From Tetmemena sp. SeJ-2015 (taxonomy: Eukaryota > Ciliophora > Spirotrichea > Sporadotrichida > Oxytrichidae), in contig JAJKFJ010022980.1 of assembly GCA_027382625.1 (NCBI GenBank), positions 20,831 through 84,830 of the forward strand: a stretch of 64,000 nucleotides of DNA, in the 5' to 3' direction. Below are positions 1 to 11,400 of this stretch, in pieces. The notes beneath the pieces are model-generated. The model was not told the origin of the DNA, ran no database searches, and saw nothing but the letters and a program-made list of their open reading frames with translations. The stretch's first letter is position 1, and every line of letters begins with the position of its first letter. The translations under genes were made by a program, and so were the position numbers.

Positions 1-108
1 GATGTAGCTGCCACTAGTTCCTAGAGAAGCAATTTTGACTGGAGGCTGTGTAATCTTGGTTTTGAGCTGTTCATACCCCTACTCTCTCATCGTGTTGTTC
101 ATGATCAT
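1..108 (-). CDS. 5' end of an unrecognised protein, cut by the left edge
   Basis: The frame opens at an ATG whose complement ends at 108 and stays open to base 1 (36 codons), giving MIMNNTMREQGYEQLKTKIT and then QPPVKIASLGTSGSYI. One TAG is read as Gln. The segment V-K-I-A-S-L-G-T-S-G-S faintly recalls the start of a prephenate dehydratase-type or nucleotide-binding fold, but 36 residues are too few to assign. The rest lies outside the window. Confidence 0.45.
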
Positions 109-290
109 AAAAAAACTCTCTCATTCAAAATATACTAAAGAATTTTAAATTAAGATCTTCTAATTCTAGAGTTCCCCAATCTTATGTACCTTCTATTTGA
201 AGCTATCTATAAAGTCTGTGTACTGAATCTGTTTCTAGTAGTTGCTTAGCTTTGGACTTATCTTGCTGAATGCTTCATAGTTTACATCAC

Positions 291-1087
291 TCAGGTTATC
301 ATAAATATTTCTGAATTTGTAAATTAAATTTTATCCTGAGTCGTGTTTAAGGCAAGATAGTCAGCTATTTGGTTTTGGAGGTATGTCTGTTGCCATCTTT
401 GGTATTTATTCTTATACTCCTAAATCGATTTAGTCTTCATAAGTTCTAGATTGGTGCTGTCAAAGAAAGTCAAGCTGTTCGAAAGTAAAGGCCTCTCTTT
501 CGTCTTTTGCTCTAACCCGCTGTCGAAAAATCCGTACTGCGACTGCTGCAAGACTTGAGAATTCTCAAGCTCATAATAAAAAAAGAAAAAGATTGCTATC
601 TATATCTTATAAAAGATATCATATTGAGTAGTCATTGGGTTATTTTGATAGGCGCTTGAGGTATTTTGAGTTATCTGATAATGAAGGCTGTTGGGATCAA
701 ACTATGATAAGTTTAGATCAGAATGTGGAACCCTCACTCCCTTCCACTCTTTCTATGCTCGGTGGTTCACACTCCTGAACAAATCTTTAATTGCTTATTA
801 AAATATTGACTTGAATTTTAAATATGGGCCTCTTGGAGACACTTGAGCGAATCCAGAGTTCAAGTTAGGCCTCTTTTGCATCAGTAAATAAAATAATTTT
901 TAAAAAGCACTACTTAAGAATTATCTTCATAGTCAGGATGAGGGTTTGCATTCTTAAGTTTGGAAATGAGGACCTGCTTTTTGTCTCCAGCTTTTTATAT
1001 AAAACCAAAAATCTATTTATTAACTTTTTTGGAATCTTAGGATAAAGCGGAAATGGATTTCTGACTCATAAATGCTGTGCTCGCCAT
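291..1087 (-). CDS. Hypothetical protein, about 250 residues, Q/N/S-rich
   Basis: Starts MASTAFMSQKSISALSQDSK and is open to TGA at 291-293 when TAA/TAG are Gln. One 41-nt GT..AG intron near 860-905 is needed: it removes two in-frame TGAs and joins LKNANPHPDYEDNSQ to RPNLNSGFAQVSPRG. A low-complexity AT-rich stretch near 590-620 reads IAIFFFFYY in frame and could be an unnoticed short intron. No domain is recognised; the composition suggests a mostly disordered protein. Confidence 0.5.
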
Positions 1088-1645
1088 TTTAGTGTGACGA
1101 TCAGCTCTATTCTTTTCTCTACTTATAAAAATTTAAAATCAATAATTTAAAACTTAAAGAATATAATATAATTATATTAAATTATGGATATAAATAATAT
1201 TAATTCTTCTACTTAAATCAGCTTCAAATTTGACCACATGAGTCATTCTTTCTTGCAGACTGGATTTATCTTCTCTTAAGGGCTGGCTAACAATTTCTCT
1301 AAGTTTATTCTTCATTGATTATCAATATTTTATTTAGCTTATGAATTAGATATTTATAAACAACCACCCATTCTATCAAACTATCAATCATATGAATATG
1401 ATTTTATTATACTAGTATATATAGTAAATTTTGAAATATAAATAGTATATATTTTTAGTATAATAAGTTCAATGAGGCAAATTTAATAGAGGGAAATAAA
1501 AGTCTTTTTGAATTTTCCATCTGCTTAATCCTAAGTTTATCTATCGTATAATAAATTTTACAAGGCCTGGCATTTACTCTATTAAAAAACCCATATTTAT
1601 CAATTATTTATGGCTTAATTTAAACTCTCCTTACACAGTTTTATT
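1088..1645. other. AT-rich intergenic region
   Basis: About 80% A+T with many TAAT/ATTA runs. It lies upstream of the minus-strand gene ending at 291 and of the plus-strand gene beginning near 1650. I see no open frame with the genome's codon bias and no RNA gene. Confidence 0.5.
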
Positions 1646-1649
1646 GGGA

Positions 1650-2273
1650 ACTAAGATATAAAGGGAGGTTTTGCAGAAGTGAAAGTTGCTGCTCAAGATG
1701 AAATCAGGCAAATAGAAATGACCACAGAAATCCCTTTTCCAGAAGACTTGCACTTGAAAAATTGGGGAAAGCATTCGTCTAAACTAAAGGCATATGCACT
1801 CTGCTCTAAATTCACGTTAGCGGAGGCAGCATTAAAATAAATAAACGTTCACTCAACATAACCTAATTTCAAGGGAAGCTTTATACTGCTCATATTGCTT
1901 GTATGAAATATGCTTAACATTCACTTAAACAACTTTATTTTAATTTTTTTATTAAATGACTATTAATATTACAGCTGAGAATTTAATAAATTAGAGAATT
2001 AAATTATATATTAAATTAAAATGGAATAAATCAGTGACAGTTGAAGTGTGTCAGATTTAAATAATAATTAGACCATTCGATTCAGCATCAAATTCTAAGA
2101 TCTTTTTATCCTTGCAACTTTTTCGTGGGAGTGCTCAATACAGAGTTATAAGCGACACAAGTTTTAATGAGGATGACGATGAGGATGAAGAGGAGTGCGA
2201 TATTTATATCTCGCTGCTGAGAGGTGATAGGAAGGTGATTAAAGAACAAACTCATATTAATTTTTGATTCTCT
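1650..2273 (+). CDS. Hypothetical protein with an acidic cluster
   Basis: Two exons can be read. The first (about 1660-1892) reads FAEVKVAAQDEIRQIEMTTE and on to a hydrophobic end FILLILLV. A GTATGA..GAG intron of about 90 nt would join it to a second exon ending at TGA 2271-2273, which holds a run of Asp/Glu (NEDDDEDEEEC near 2166-2200). The true start is not fixed because the 5' flank is AT-rich. No family recognised. Confidence 0.35.
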
Positions 2274-2434
2274 ATCGAACAAGCTGCAGATCAGGAGATG
2301 AATCTGTGATTTCAACTGACACGAAGTTGCAACTCTCCATTTATTATTTTAACCAATCACCAATTTTAATTAAAATTCCAACTATATTAAGAAATCATAC
2401 AAAATAAAGGTAGCATATATTATAAGCCATAAAT

Positions 2435-2780
2435 TCAATATGTAATTATTTTATAGAGGAACTCTTCAAATCTGATTGAAGGAAAATAGATTTACCTTTT
2501 TCCAGTTTACTTTTGCAATAATAAATTTTAATAATATCCAAATAAATTTATTGCAATGTTTGCTCTGATTTTTGAAACATATATTTTGCTATATTTATGA
2601 TATAAATAATGTGATTATATTTTGATTATTTGGTTTAATTTTTAACAAGAGATGCCTTTTATAATTACGTGTATTATTTGTTCGGTTGTTCTTTTCTCGC
2701 TCCTTATAATAAATGTTAATTATTACTCTTCTCGTTTTATATCTTTTCTCACAAGAGTATTCTCACTCTCTCTGAAAAAT
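2435..2780 (-). CDS. Doubtful open frame in AT-rich DNA
   Basis: About 110 codons without TGA follow a plausible acceptor (TTTTTCAG complement near 2775), reading ESENTLVRKDIKREEQQ and onward. Because only TGA can close a frame here, open stretches of this length arise easily by chance in AT-rich sequence, and codon bias is weak. Retained only as a possible exon. Confidence 0.2.
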
Positions 2781-3941
2781 GAAGAAGTGTGAGTTAGTTA
2801 GGCAAAATCTTAGTCTAAGAATATAGTAATACTCCCTTTGCAAGACTACTATATCAACTAATTAAAATAATTAAATTAAAGTCAGGCTAACTTATTCCTA
2901 AATTATGTTTTTATTTTAGAATTTATAAATATATTAAGAAAGATTCTTAATCTTTCCTTATAAATAAATTTTAGATAAAAATAATTAGTAATAATATAAG
3001 GGAGGCTATTTTCTTAGTGCTATTGCAGATCGTGCCGCTTTTATTATCCATTCTCTAATTCATTTAAAGTATTAATTATTATTTTTCATTGAAGAAGGAG
3101 TCAGCGAGATAAATACTCGAGAGTGAATTCTGCAAATGAGAGGAATTTAGATTTAAAGGCTAAAACAATAAACATAGTCTCAAAGTATTCAGCAACTTTA
3201 GGAATATTTTTTAATCTAAATTAATTTCTAAACGTTCACGGTTTTCATCTGATAGTATAGTTAATCCTAAGCAATGATTGACTTATTGCAAACTCATAAT
3301 TATATTGTAAATGCAACTTATTTCATAAGTTTAATTCAACTGAATGAAATTTAGCAATAAACTTAAAACCTTGATACCTCTGTTTCTCCAGATAAAGTAT
3401 ATAAAAAACACTAAAAACTTAAAATATTGCTTATATACTCAAAAAACCTCCACCATACTCCTCTTTCACAGACTCCCCCACTAGGATTATTGACTAGAAA
3501 CTTTAAAACCGCCCCTCTGTTATTATTTTGATCCTTTAAAATAAATACACAATTTAAATTATTTTATATATCTGTTTTTTACCTTTAAGAGAGAGAGAAG
3601 TAAGTTAAGACTCTGGGTTTTAGGGTTGAAAAAAATAGGAGTGAGGTAGCTAAGAAAGTTATAATTTTACACGGGCATAATTATAAATTAGGAGCAGCTG
3701 CAAATTAATTAGTAATAAATAAGATCTCAAATTTCAATTTAGAAATCAAATAAAATATGAGTGAAACTTAAATCCTCGAGTACCAGCATTCAGACATCCA
3801 GCAGCCACTTTTGGACAATTTTAGATAATCATTATTATTGTTCTAATTCTGCACAGCAGTTCGAAGAACCAGCTAAAAAGAAACAAATTTTGTTAAAGAT
3901 TTGTAATAATAATTTTAAAGAGGCGCCCTAAGAGACAAAAG
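2781..3941. other. AT-rich region with one possible plus-strand exon (3092-3279)
   Basis: Mostly low-complexity A+T-rich DNA. Between 3092 and 3279 a plus frame reads RRSQRDKYSRVNSANERNLD and ends at TGA. Another possible start at about 3756 reads MSETQILEYQHSDIQQPLLD and runs into the next gene in a different frame. Neither is supported by a recognisable family; the rest looks intergenic. Confidence 0.3.
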
Positions 3942-5801
3942 ATGGATGCCGAGGAGTTCTTCAGTAAACTCGATAACAAAAGAGACACCCTCAAAGCCAA
4001 AGTATGTGAGATTATAAATTTTAAAAATATAGTTTCTATTATAGTATTTGATGTGACAAGAATTGTATTTAACCTTGTGGTGGGTGCAATAATAGCAACA
4101 AAACAACCTCCATTTCTAAGGCTGCTTCTCAAAAAAAGCAGGCCTCTCAAAGAGTTAACTAAAGTCTCGAAGATGTCACTTACCTCGTGTAAGCATATTA
4201 TTTATTTAAATTAATGCTGATAAAGGCCTATTTGTAATGATAGTAAAATAAATTTTTATATTTAAGAAGATATAAAAGAAGGATTTTATCATTATACAAT
4301 TTTCATCAATTCGAAATAATATATCATACATTAACTCAATTAATATGTGAGCTTTGGTTTCATTTATAAAGTAAAAATCACCTCTAATTTTAAGCTTAAA
4401 ATTTATAAAAAATAAAAAGGAATAATTTAGTAACCTCGCAATGAGCGCTAGAAAGAAGGTAGCTGATGACGAACGTGAGGAGTGCAAAAAGGGGAGTCAA
4501 TCTCTAAAAGGCAGCAAAGAGCATGACCTGTCTTCTTCTGATCACTCCCTCTCTTATAATAACTCCACTCAAGCTTTCATTTATATTCATTTACTGTCCA
4601 CCTTTGATCAGTCATGCAATAGGACAGACTCAAAAGTTAAATCATTATAACATTATAAGTATTCATAAGTTATTAACTCTAGCACCAGCCAAATTCATTC
4701 GTTCGGAGTGTCATCCTTAAACATCTCCTCACAGATGCCTTACACCAATTACTCTCACCCCTCTTACTAACAAACCGCAGAAGGCATTCCAAATCCCTCA
4801 GGCTTCGGATTATTCTTGGACGACCCAGCTCTAATTAATTACTTCAATCGATATATACATTTTTAGATTATTTTTGAGCGGCATTCATGAAATTCCACGG
4901 AATTAGCGAGGTACATCGGATTAGAATGATGGACTGGATGATTTAGGTCTTCAGAGTACTAAATAAGAAGAGTCCACGTACTTACATCTTAAACTCATTC
5001 ACCTTATTAATTCTCACTATATCTTAGCTGGAAAGATCCTAGACTCCTACTTCCGCACTAAAATGCACCAGGGCCTGCAACTCGATAAGTCAGAGCTCCA
5101 CATCGCTGGACTCAGCAGCATCTTCCTCGCCTCCAAATTTGAAGACACTAGACCTATCAGGATCAACCAGATCATTCGAATCATTGATTCAGTAGTTGAT
5201 ATCCATTTTTATCATGAGAGACGCCGCTCATGGAAAATTTTAGAAGGAGGAGATCTTGCTCCGTGAGTAGGACATTTTTTAGACTCTGGGCTGCAATTTA
5301 TATCTAGAACATCACTTGGACACTGCCTCACAATTAGTTCTCACATTTTAAACTCTACTCTGTTTATATAATCTATATTATTGAATTGCTTAAGAGATTC
5401 TTGTACGAGAACCAACACCTCGAGATCAAAGTAAGTAAGTTATTTTTAATTTTTAATCAGCAAGGAGAATCAGTTAGAGATGTACAGATTCATGGGATGC
5501 ATGGGTCAGCTGATTGCGCATTCTATAGACTTACAGCAGTATTCTGCTGAATCTATTGGCCAGTCTCTCCTCTGGATCACCCTCAAATACTTTAAGAATA
5601 TTTTCAAGTACTCTCTCATCATCAACACTCAGCATGTATACATTGTAAATTATTTCTTAGCAAGAATTTGACTTCTCAACTCAGAACACAGACAATTTAA
5701 ACTTGCAGGAGCAGAAGCAAGCAACTCTTCTCTATCAATCCTTCAAGGCTTTTCTCAAGCAACAGGCTCTCGAAGGAGAGATCATTCACTCTCACATATG
5801 A
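3942..5801 (+). CDS. Cyclin-domain protein
   Basis: A cyclin box is readable across several exons. The helix-1 signature FHGISEVHRIRMMDWMIQVF lies at about 4895-4965, where Q is a TAG. It is followed by the helix 3-5 part SELHIAGLSSIFLASKFED (about 5090-5150), matching the 'FIASKYEE' region of B-type cyclins. A C-terminal half includes MYRFMGCMGQLIAHSIDLQQ (5480-5540). At least four short GT..AG introns interrupt it (for example near 5190-5238 and 5430-5459). The N-terminus (MDAEEFFSKLDNKRDTLKAK at 3942, or MSARKKVADDEREE at 4441) is disordered and the start is uncertain. Expected role: regulatory partner of a cyclin-dependent kinase. The subtype cannot be settled by eye; it is closest to A/B-type. 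Confidence 0.75.
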
Positions 5802-5845
5802 AATAAACCTAAACTGCAATATTTTTCAAATTCATATACATTAAG

Positions 5846-6362
5846 ATGCTCAAGTAGAAGATCCAAACTCTCTACCTCAATTTAAAAAGGCAATAAAGTG
5901 AATGTTTTAACGTATTTCTAGGCTGAATAGCCCGCTCTTAAAAATCTTATAAAGAATTTCCCAGAGTATTTCACTCCTGAGTATCTTTATTTATTTATCT
6001 TGACTTACATAGGTTTATAGTACGGTTTCTTGTCTAGTACTGAATAAGTGCTGAGATTTGAAATTGATTATTAATTCCATTCCTAAAATTTATCTTTACT
6101 TTACTTTACTTTACTATTTATCTGGAATCATTCAGCAGAGTTTGAATGAACTGAGATCCAGGCCTTCGCGAATGTGCTCGGGTCACTTAAATAAATCTTT
6201 AAATATAAGATATATTTTAATTGTCTACTTAAGCTAAGATATGTACACTTTGAGGGTGGCTACACGTTTTACCAAGTAAAAACAAGAAGCCTCTCTTCAT
6301 AGTTCTCAATCACTAAAATTAATATTGCACTCTCATTTATATTTCTATTTGATGAATAATGA
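5846..6362 (+). CDS. Hypothetical protein or 3' continuation of the cyclin gene
   Basis: One frame runs from about 5930 to TGA 6360-6362, reading ALKNLIKNFPEYFTPEYLYL and later AEFE-UGA-TEIQAFANVLGS, so one internal UGA is needed. Upstream, MLKQKIQTLYLNLKRQ at 5846 has good codon bias but joins imperfectly. A TTTAC short repeat at 6090-6115 lies inside the frame. It may be a separate gene or a late exon set of the cyclin. No family recognised. Confidence 0.35.
6061..6115. repeat. Dispersed ~50-bp repeat ending in (TTTAC)n, copy 1
   Basis: The stretch AAATTGATTATTAATT..ATTCCTAAAATTT followed by four TTTAC-type units recurs at 62305-62352 with only a few differences. It lies in an apparently coding frame here and in intergenic DNA there. 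It looks like the end of a short interspersed element, not a chance microsatellite, because the non-repetitive half is also conserved. Confidence 0.55.
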
Positions 6363-7104
6363 AAACTAACTTCATAATTTAAGGGATAGCTGCCCTACTT
6401 CCACTTTATTATAATATCACCCTAAGCCACTCCACTTTATCCACCCACCACTTGGATTTATTATTTTAATTACACACCCTAAACCAAATATCTTATTCAC
6501 TTCCTTCACCATATAAAATAAAAACTCTCTATAGAAATATTCATTATTTTATTATTTATTTTTAATATTCTTAATGTGTTGTGCCAAAATTAAGAAACAA
6601 CTATTTTTAGCTTTGAGAATAAATAAACGTCAGAAAACAGCGCAAGTTTGATTAAAAGTCGTGGCAAATGGGCTTCATCCGTGCAAGTGCATAATATTTA
6701 ATCTCATAGCGAGACAGTCAAAATAATTAATAATAATTAAACACAGCAATAAAACAACAATCGGTGCACAAATTTAACCAATCACACAAGCTCACAAAAA
6801 TGTGCTCTCTTATTATGTTGTGTGATTTGTAAGCAAATCAGATGCAGAGAATATTCAAACAATCAAACAGTATGCCAGTGGATAGTGACAACGACCTAGC
6901 CTCCATCCGCACCCAAAACAGACACCTAGTATCTAATAACCCCAGCCTATCTTCCAACAAATAATTTAAAATCAATATAGGTGGATGATGCATTTACTCT
7001 TTTAATTGGTGTTCTCTCAAATTACGTAGAAGAGTCTCTGTGAAGGATAAACTCAAATTTCAATTATCGTACTGTTTAGTTATTAAACAAGCGAACCATC
7101 CGCA
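6363..7104. other. AT-rich intergenic region
   Basis: No frame with clear codon bias. A slightly GC-richer patch near 6640-6720 shows no tRNA-like folding that I can see. It serves as the upstream region of the gene at 7105. Confidence 0.5.
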
Positions 7105-7749
7105 ATGACAGAAGAGGATGAGAATGTGATAGTTTCTCATAAACACTGTATTCCAGCATTCAACATGGAGAGCATCATTCTATTTTTAGCATTTACTTCA
7201 GAGAAGAGTCAGAAGAAAGCAGTGAGTCCTCCTTCTCAATATCCTTTTCTAAATAATTTTAAAGTGTATGGATTACTTTTCAAGTGTCTAGGATAGCCAG
7301 TAGGGTGATGGGATTTATGAAGACTTAATTAGTTTGGATTCCACCTTCAAACTCAATCTGGAGTCAAAATAAATCTATAAGGATGTATGTTTATTGAGAT
7401 GTGCGAAGAGGACAGTGAAAATTCTTTGTTCATCGGATAGCCACATTATTCAAAACTATGGTTGAGTGATAAATGACTGATATGTATTTTAAGAATTTTT
7501 GTAATACGAATCTAAAAACCTAGAGAGTCCGATCATCATCCATTAAAAGAGAATGAATATTTTAAATTGAATCATCATAAAAATAGGCAGTCAAGGAAAT
7601 ATTAAAATTATTTATTTGTCATTTTTGTGATTGGAAAAGATATGAACAAAATTAGAGATAGCGGAGTCTCCATGCACTCAATGGAGTGGCTATCGGACAC
7701 AGTTAGTGTTAATAAGGAGGGCAGTCTATATTTGGTTTAACGCCAGTGA
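7105..7749 (+). CDS. Hypothetical protein whose single frame needs UGA as Trp
   Basis: From ATG 7105 (MTEEDENVIVSHKHCIPAFN) the same frame stays open to TGA 7747-7749 if UGAs at about 7306, 7317 and 7470 are Trp. Alternatively short introns (for example GTGAGT at 7220 to AAG near 7264) remove some of them. The C-terminal part, SGVSMHSMEWLSDTVSVNKE, is convincing coding. No domain recognised. Confidence 0.45.
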
Positions 7750-8492
7750 TTATGAATGGACTTAGATTATCTCAATTTATAATTTTCAATTTTAAAAATA
7801 AATCTATATTTAGCAATCCTAAGAGGTAGTCTATATGAGGAGTATAATAACTTTTCAGCAATATAAATGACTTCTGTAAAAATAATTAGTATCCATTTGT
7901 AAATGCATTATTTATAAATCCATTTTAACTTATTTTATCCAAGGAAAGTTAACAGGGATAATTTATTAAAGCTTATTTATACAATATTTGTATATAATTC
8001 AGCAATTGGACTCAAAAATATCGCTAAATTATTTTTTAATATATCTTGAGATGTAATTTGGTTTGGTTTCTAAGTTACTTTGGATTTTGGGAGCCTACAA
8101 GCACGTTTTAGAGCGAGCCTAAGGGCCAAAAATCCAAAAATTAAGTAAATTTAACTTTCACTAAGCCGACTATTGCCATTACCAGTTCATGGGAATAATT
8201 ACATAATTAACTAATAGAGCATACTGTGTATATTCAAAAATCGGTGTGGCAAAATATAATTCAAACAGAATTTGCCTTAAATCAATAATAGAAAGCACAC
8301 TTAAGATGGTGAAGCCGCATTATAGCTTATATTATTATTTATTAAGAATATATTAATATCAAACAAACTAAATTATTCCATTGCGCACTTTATATTTAGC
8401 TCTAACCAGTTACAATTTATATTTCAAAGGTAGAAAACAAATTAAGATATAAGGACTAACAAGAATTTGTTTCTATGTTTTGATAATAGCTG
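7750..8492. other. AT-rich intergenic region
   Basis: Long A/T runs; open stretches exist but have no codon bias. It forms the 3' flank of the minus-strand kelch gene. Confidence 0.45.
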
Positions 8493-11400
8493 TCACTTTT
8501 TCTTTGAAACGAAACCTTTTTCATTAAAATTGAAGACTGATTCGCTCAGGTCGGAGGATTCAGTCTCTTTAACAATCTCCACTTCATCGATTCTATTGGA
8601 TAATTTAGAAAGCAAAATTAAAAATATACCAAAGTATCGAAAATTATTGCTCAAAAGTATTTAATTAAAAGCAATTTAGTTTATGTTTAATTACTCAAGA
8701 AAATTTTAAATTAAAAAAGGCTCTTAATTTACATAATAAACATTATAATCAAATGATGATTCAGAAGAAACAAAAAACCCTCCCAAATATATTGCAATTA
8801 TTTATTGGCGTGATTCTGATTAGACCTCCCCTTCCCATTAGATTTGAAAATGTGGTGCTGAAAGGAAAGAGCTTTTTCAAAGTGATTGATTTTGAGTCTC
8901 TCCTTATCAATAGTCTAAGATGGAACAACCGCACTCTTTTTCTTCTCCTCATTCAAAAAATACAACTTACAGAAGCAAGATAGCTTAATTTTAAATTTCG
9001 TAGAGAGCATTAGCAGCTTAGTCTTAAAATCCTCTATTTTCTCTTCCTGCACTACAGGTGGAAGGGAAAGCTTCTCTTCTATGCGCACCATGCTATCCTC
9101 AAAGCTCTCTATCCTCTTGAAAGCTTAAATTAAATTAGCACTTGTATTTCAAAGCTAAGGAACTTTTGCCAGGTGTTTCACTTCCCGCCCTAACTAGTCC
9201 TTTCTTCTCATTGCCTAGACCCTGCTTGTAAAAGGAAGACTTGGCTATTTTCTCCAATATGAAATTGGGATTAGTTTCTAGCACTTTCTGATTTTGGACA
9301 CCAGCTGTGAAACTCAAATTTTTGGGACTGTTGCTAATCTTAACGGGGGTGGTGGCGTTCTTTGGAGACTTCCCTCTCATAGATTATTTATAAAAGATCA
9401 CATTCTGAATTTAAATTAAAGATTTCTTGGAGCCCTACCGCGAAGGTACGCGTGATTCTCCTCCTGCAGAAGACTTGAGTCCTAAATTCAAAGACTCCCC
9501 CAAAAGCTAGCTTATTGGATTCTAGTTTCCAGAGTTGGGCCCCTCTTTAGCGTCATTTTAAAACAAATGGAAATTTTAATCTGAAAATCAACTCTTTTAT
9601 AATTATATTTTGAGGAGTACCATGGAAAGAAAACTATTTCGATTTCATGGGCGAAAGTAGGGATTGAGTTAAGCGAGCGAGAAGAGGGTTGGGACTCACG
9701 CTTCCATCCGGCATGATCTCGTTATCATCGTTGTCTCTAGCCACGCAAGTGCTTATTCTCATTATAGACCCCAGGATCTATAAATTAAAGCACTTTCTAT
9801 TAATTGATCTCACCCCTCGACCGTATTTTATTCTAGAAGAAGTTAGAGTCAGTCTGTTGAGAGTCTCTCTTTGAAATGAAGAAGCTATTCAGATTTTGCG
9901 ACCTATAGATAATTGTGATAAGAAGTGAAAATTTACTAGTCGAAAGAAGATGCTTCTATCTTTATACTCGGAGCTCTGGAAAAATTAGCTCTTATAAAAG
10001 CTCCGATCTTTTTTAGAAGGTATCTGCTCGCGTGAGTTTAAAAATTAGTCTCCTGATCTAGTTCCACTATTTGAAATTTAAAATTAGCTAAGATATTTTT
10101 TTTGTACTTATTTCGTAGTCATGCATTATCTTATACTCCTCATTTATAAAATATTAGCACAGAGCCATTATAATTCCATTTTAGCCACCCATGATAATTA
10201 GTTTAGCAGAGCAAGCAGGATTAGGAGTGAACCTAGTCGGCTATGTCTGGGCAGAGCTTTTCATCTGGCCTGGTCTGCCTCTTGGTGTGGTTCCTCTATT
10301 CTCAATACTTGCATTAGTGCCTTGATGAGAGAGTGATATAGACTTCTTGTGGTTCATAAGAGAACGAACTTACTGACCCTAGGGAGATGCGCGGACTTGA
10401 GTATTTTGAGTAGATAACTGATTTGGGTTCAAGTGTGTCACTTATATATTGTTAACTTGCGGAGTATTGTGTGCCTGCTGCCTTCTGTTCCTTTGAGGTG
10501 GAGGAGTAATTGGATAGGAATCTATTATCACAGTGCTGAAGTTGAATCTAGCAGTCAGGCTTTGATAAAATCATGAATAAATTTTGATTGCAAAATGTAA
10601 CTTGCTACCAAGTAAGGGAATCGAGATAGAGTACGTGCAGGTCGCTCAAAATATTTTAAGACTTCAGGGTGTCGTTTCTGCCTCCAAATACTATGAGCAC
10701 ATTTGATTTCAGATAGTAGTTCATGGAGTGCATGTATCTAGCTATTGGTAAATTTAAAATTTTAATATACTTTGTGGTGGCTTTCCAATCGTTTTAGGCT
10801 TTTCAAGGTGATGCTTCCCATTAGAATCCACCCAAATAAGGAATAGGTCATTTGTAGGTAGACTGTTCTCATCTATCCCTCCAAAAATATAGATGCCTTC
10901 TCTTTCGATATAAGAGTCAGCAATTGACCAGTCAATCTCATTAGACAGGCTTCTCATCTTAAATTTTTGCAGTTTCTGAGATTAGCTTGGACTGCATCTA
11001 ACCGGCTAGAAAACTTGACAGTCGATTCTATCTTGATAAGGTCTGATCTTTTACTAATAGTAGACTGCTTGCATCCTTGCATAGGCTCTGTATGGGGCTT
11101 TGAGTTTTCCCGAAGACTATAGTTTTATTTGCTGCTTATTTTGCGGTTTTATTATAACAAAGTTTAAGATAGATATAATTATGGATTATTTATGGAAAGG
11201 GGAATTTCCCTCCATTCAAAGAAACCTTTCTCACTTTTGCTTCCTTCCAAATTTATTCTAATTAGAGAGTTGGATATCTCTCCTCCCTCTGAGATCCCTC
11301 CATAAATTAATAATTTCACTTAAATATTTCTATGATATGAAATGTAGAGGTAGTTAATGATGAGGGAGCTTGCAGTCGCTCTGACTTTGTTTATGGGTTT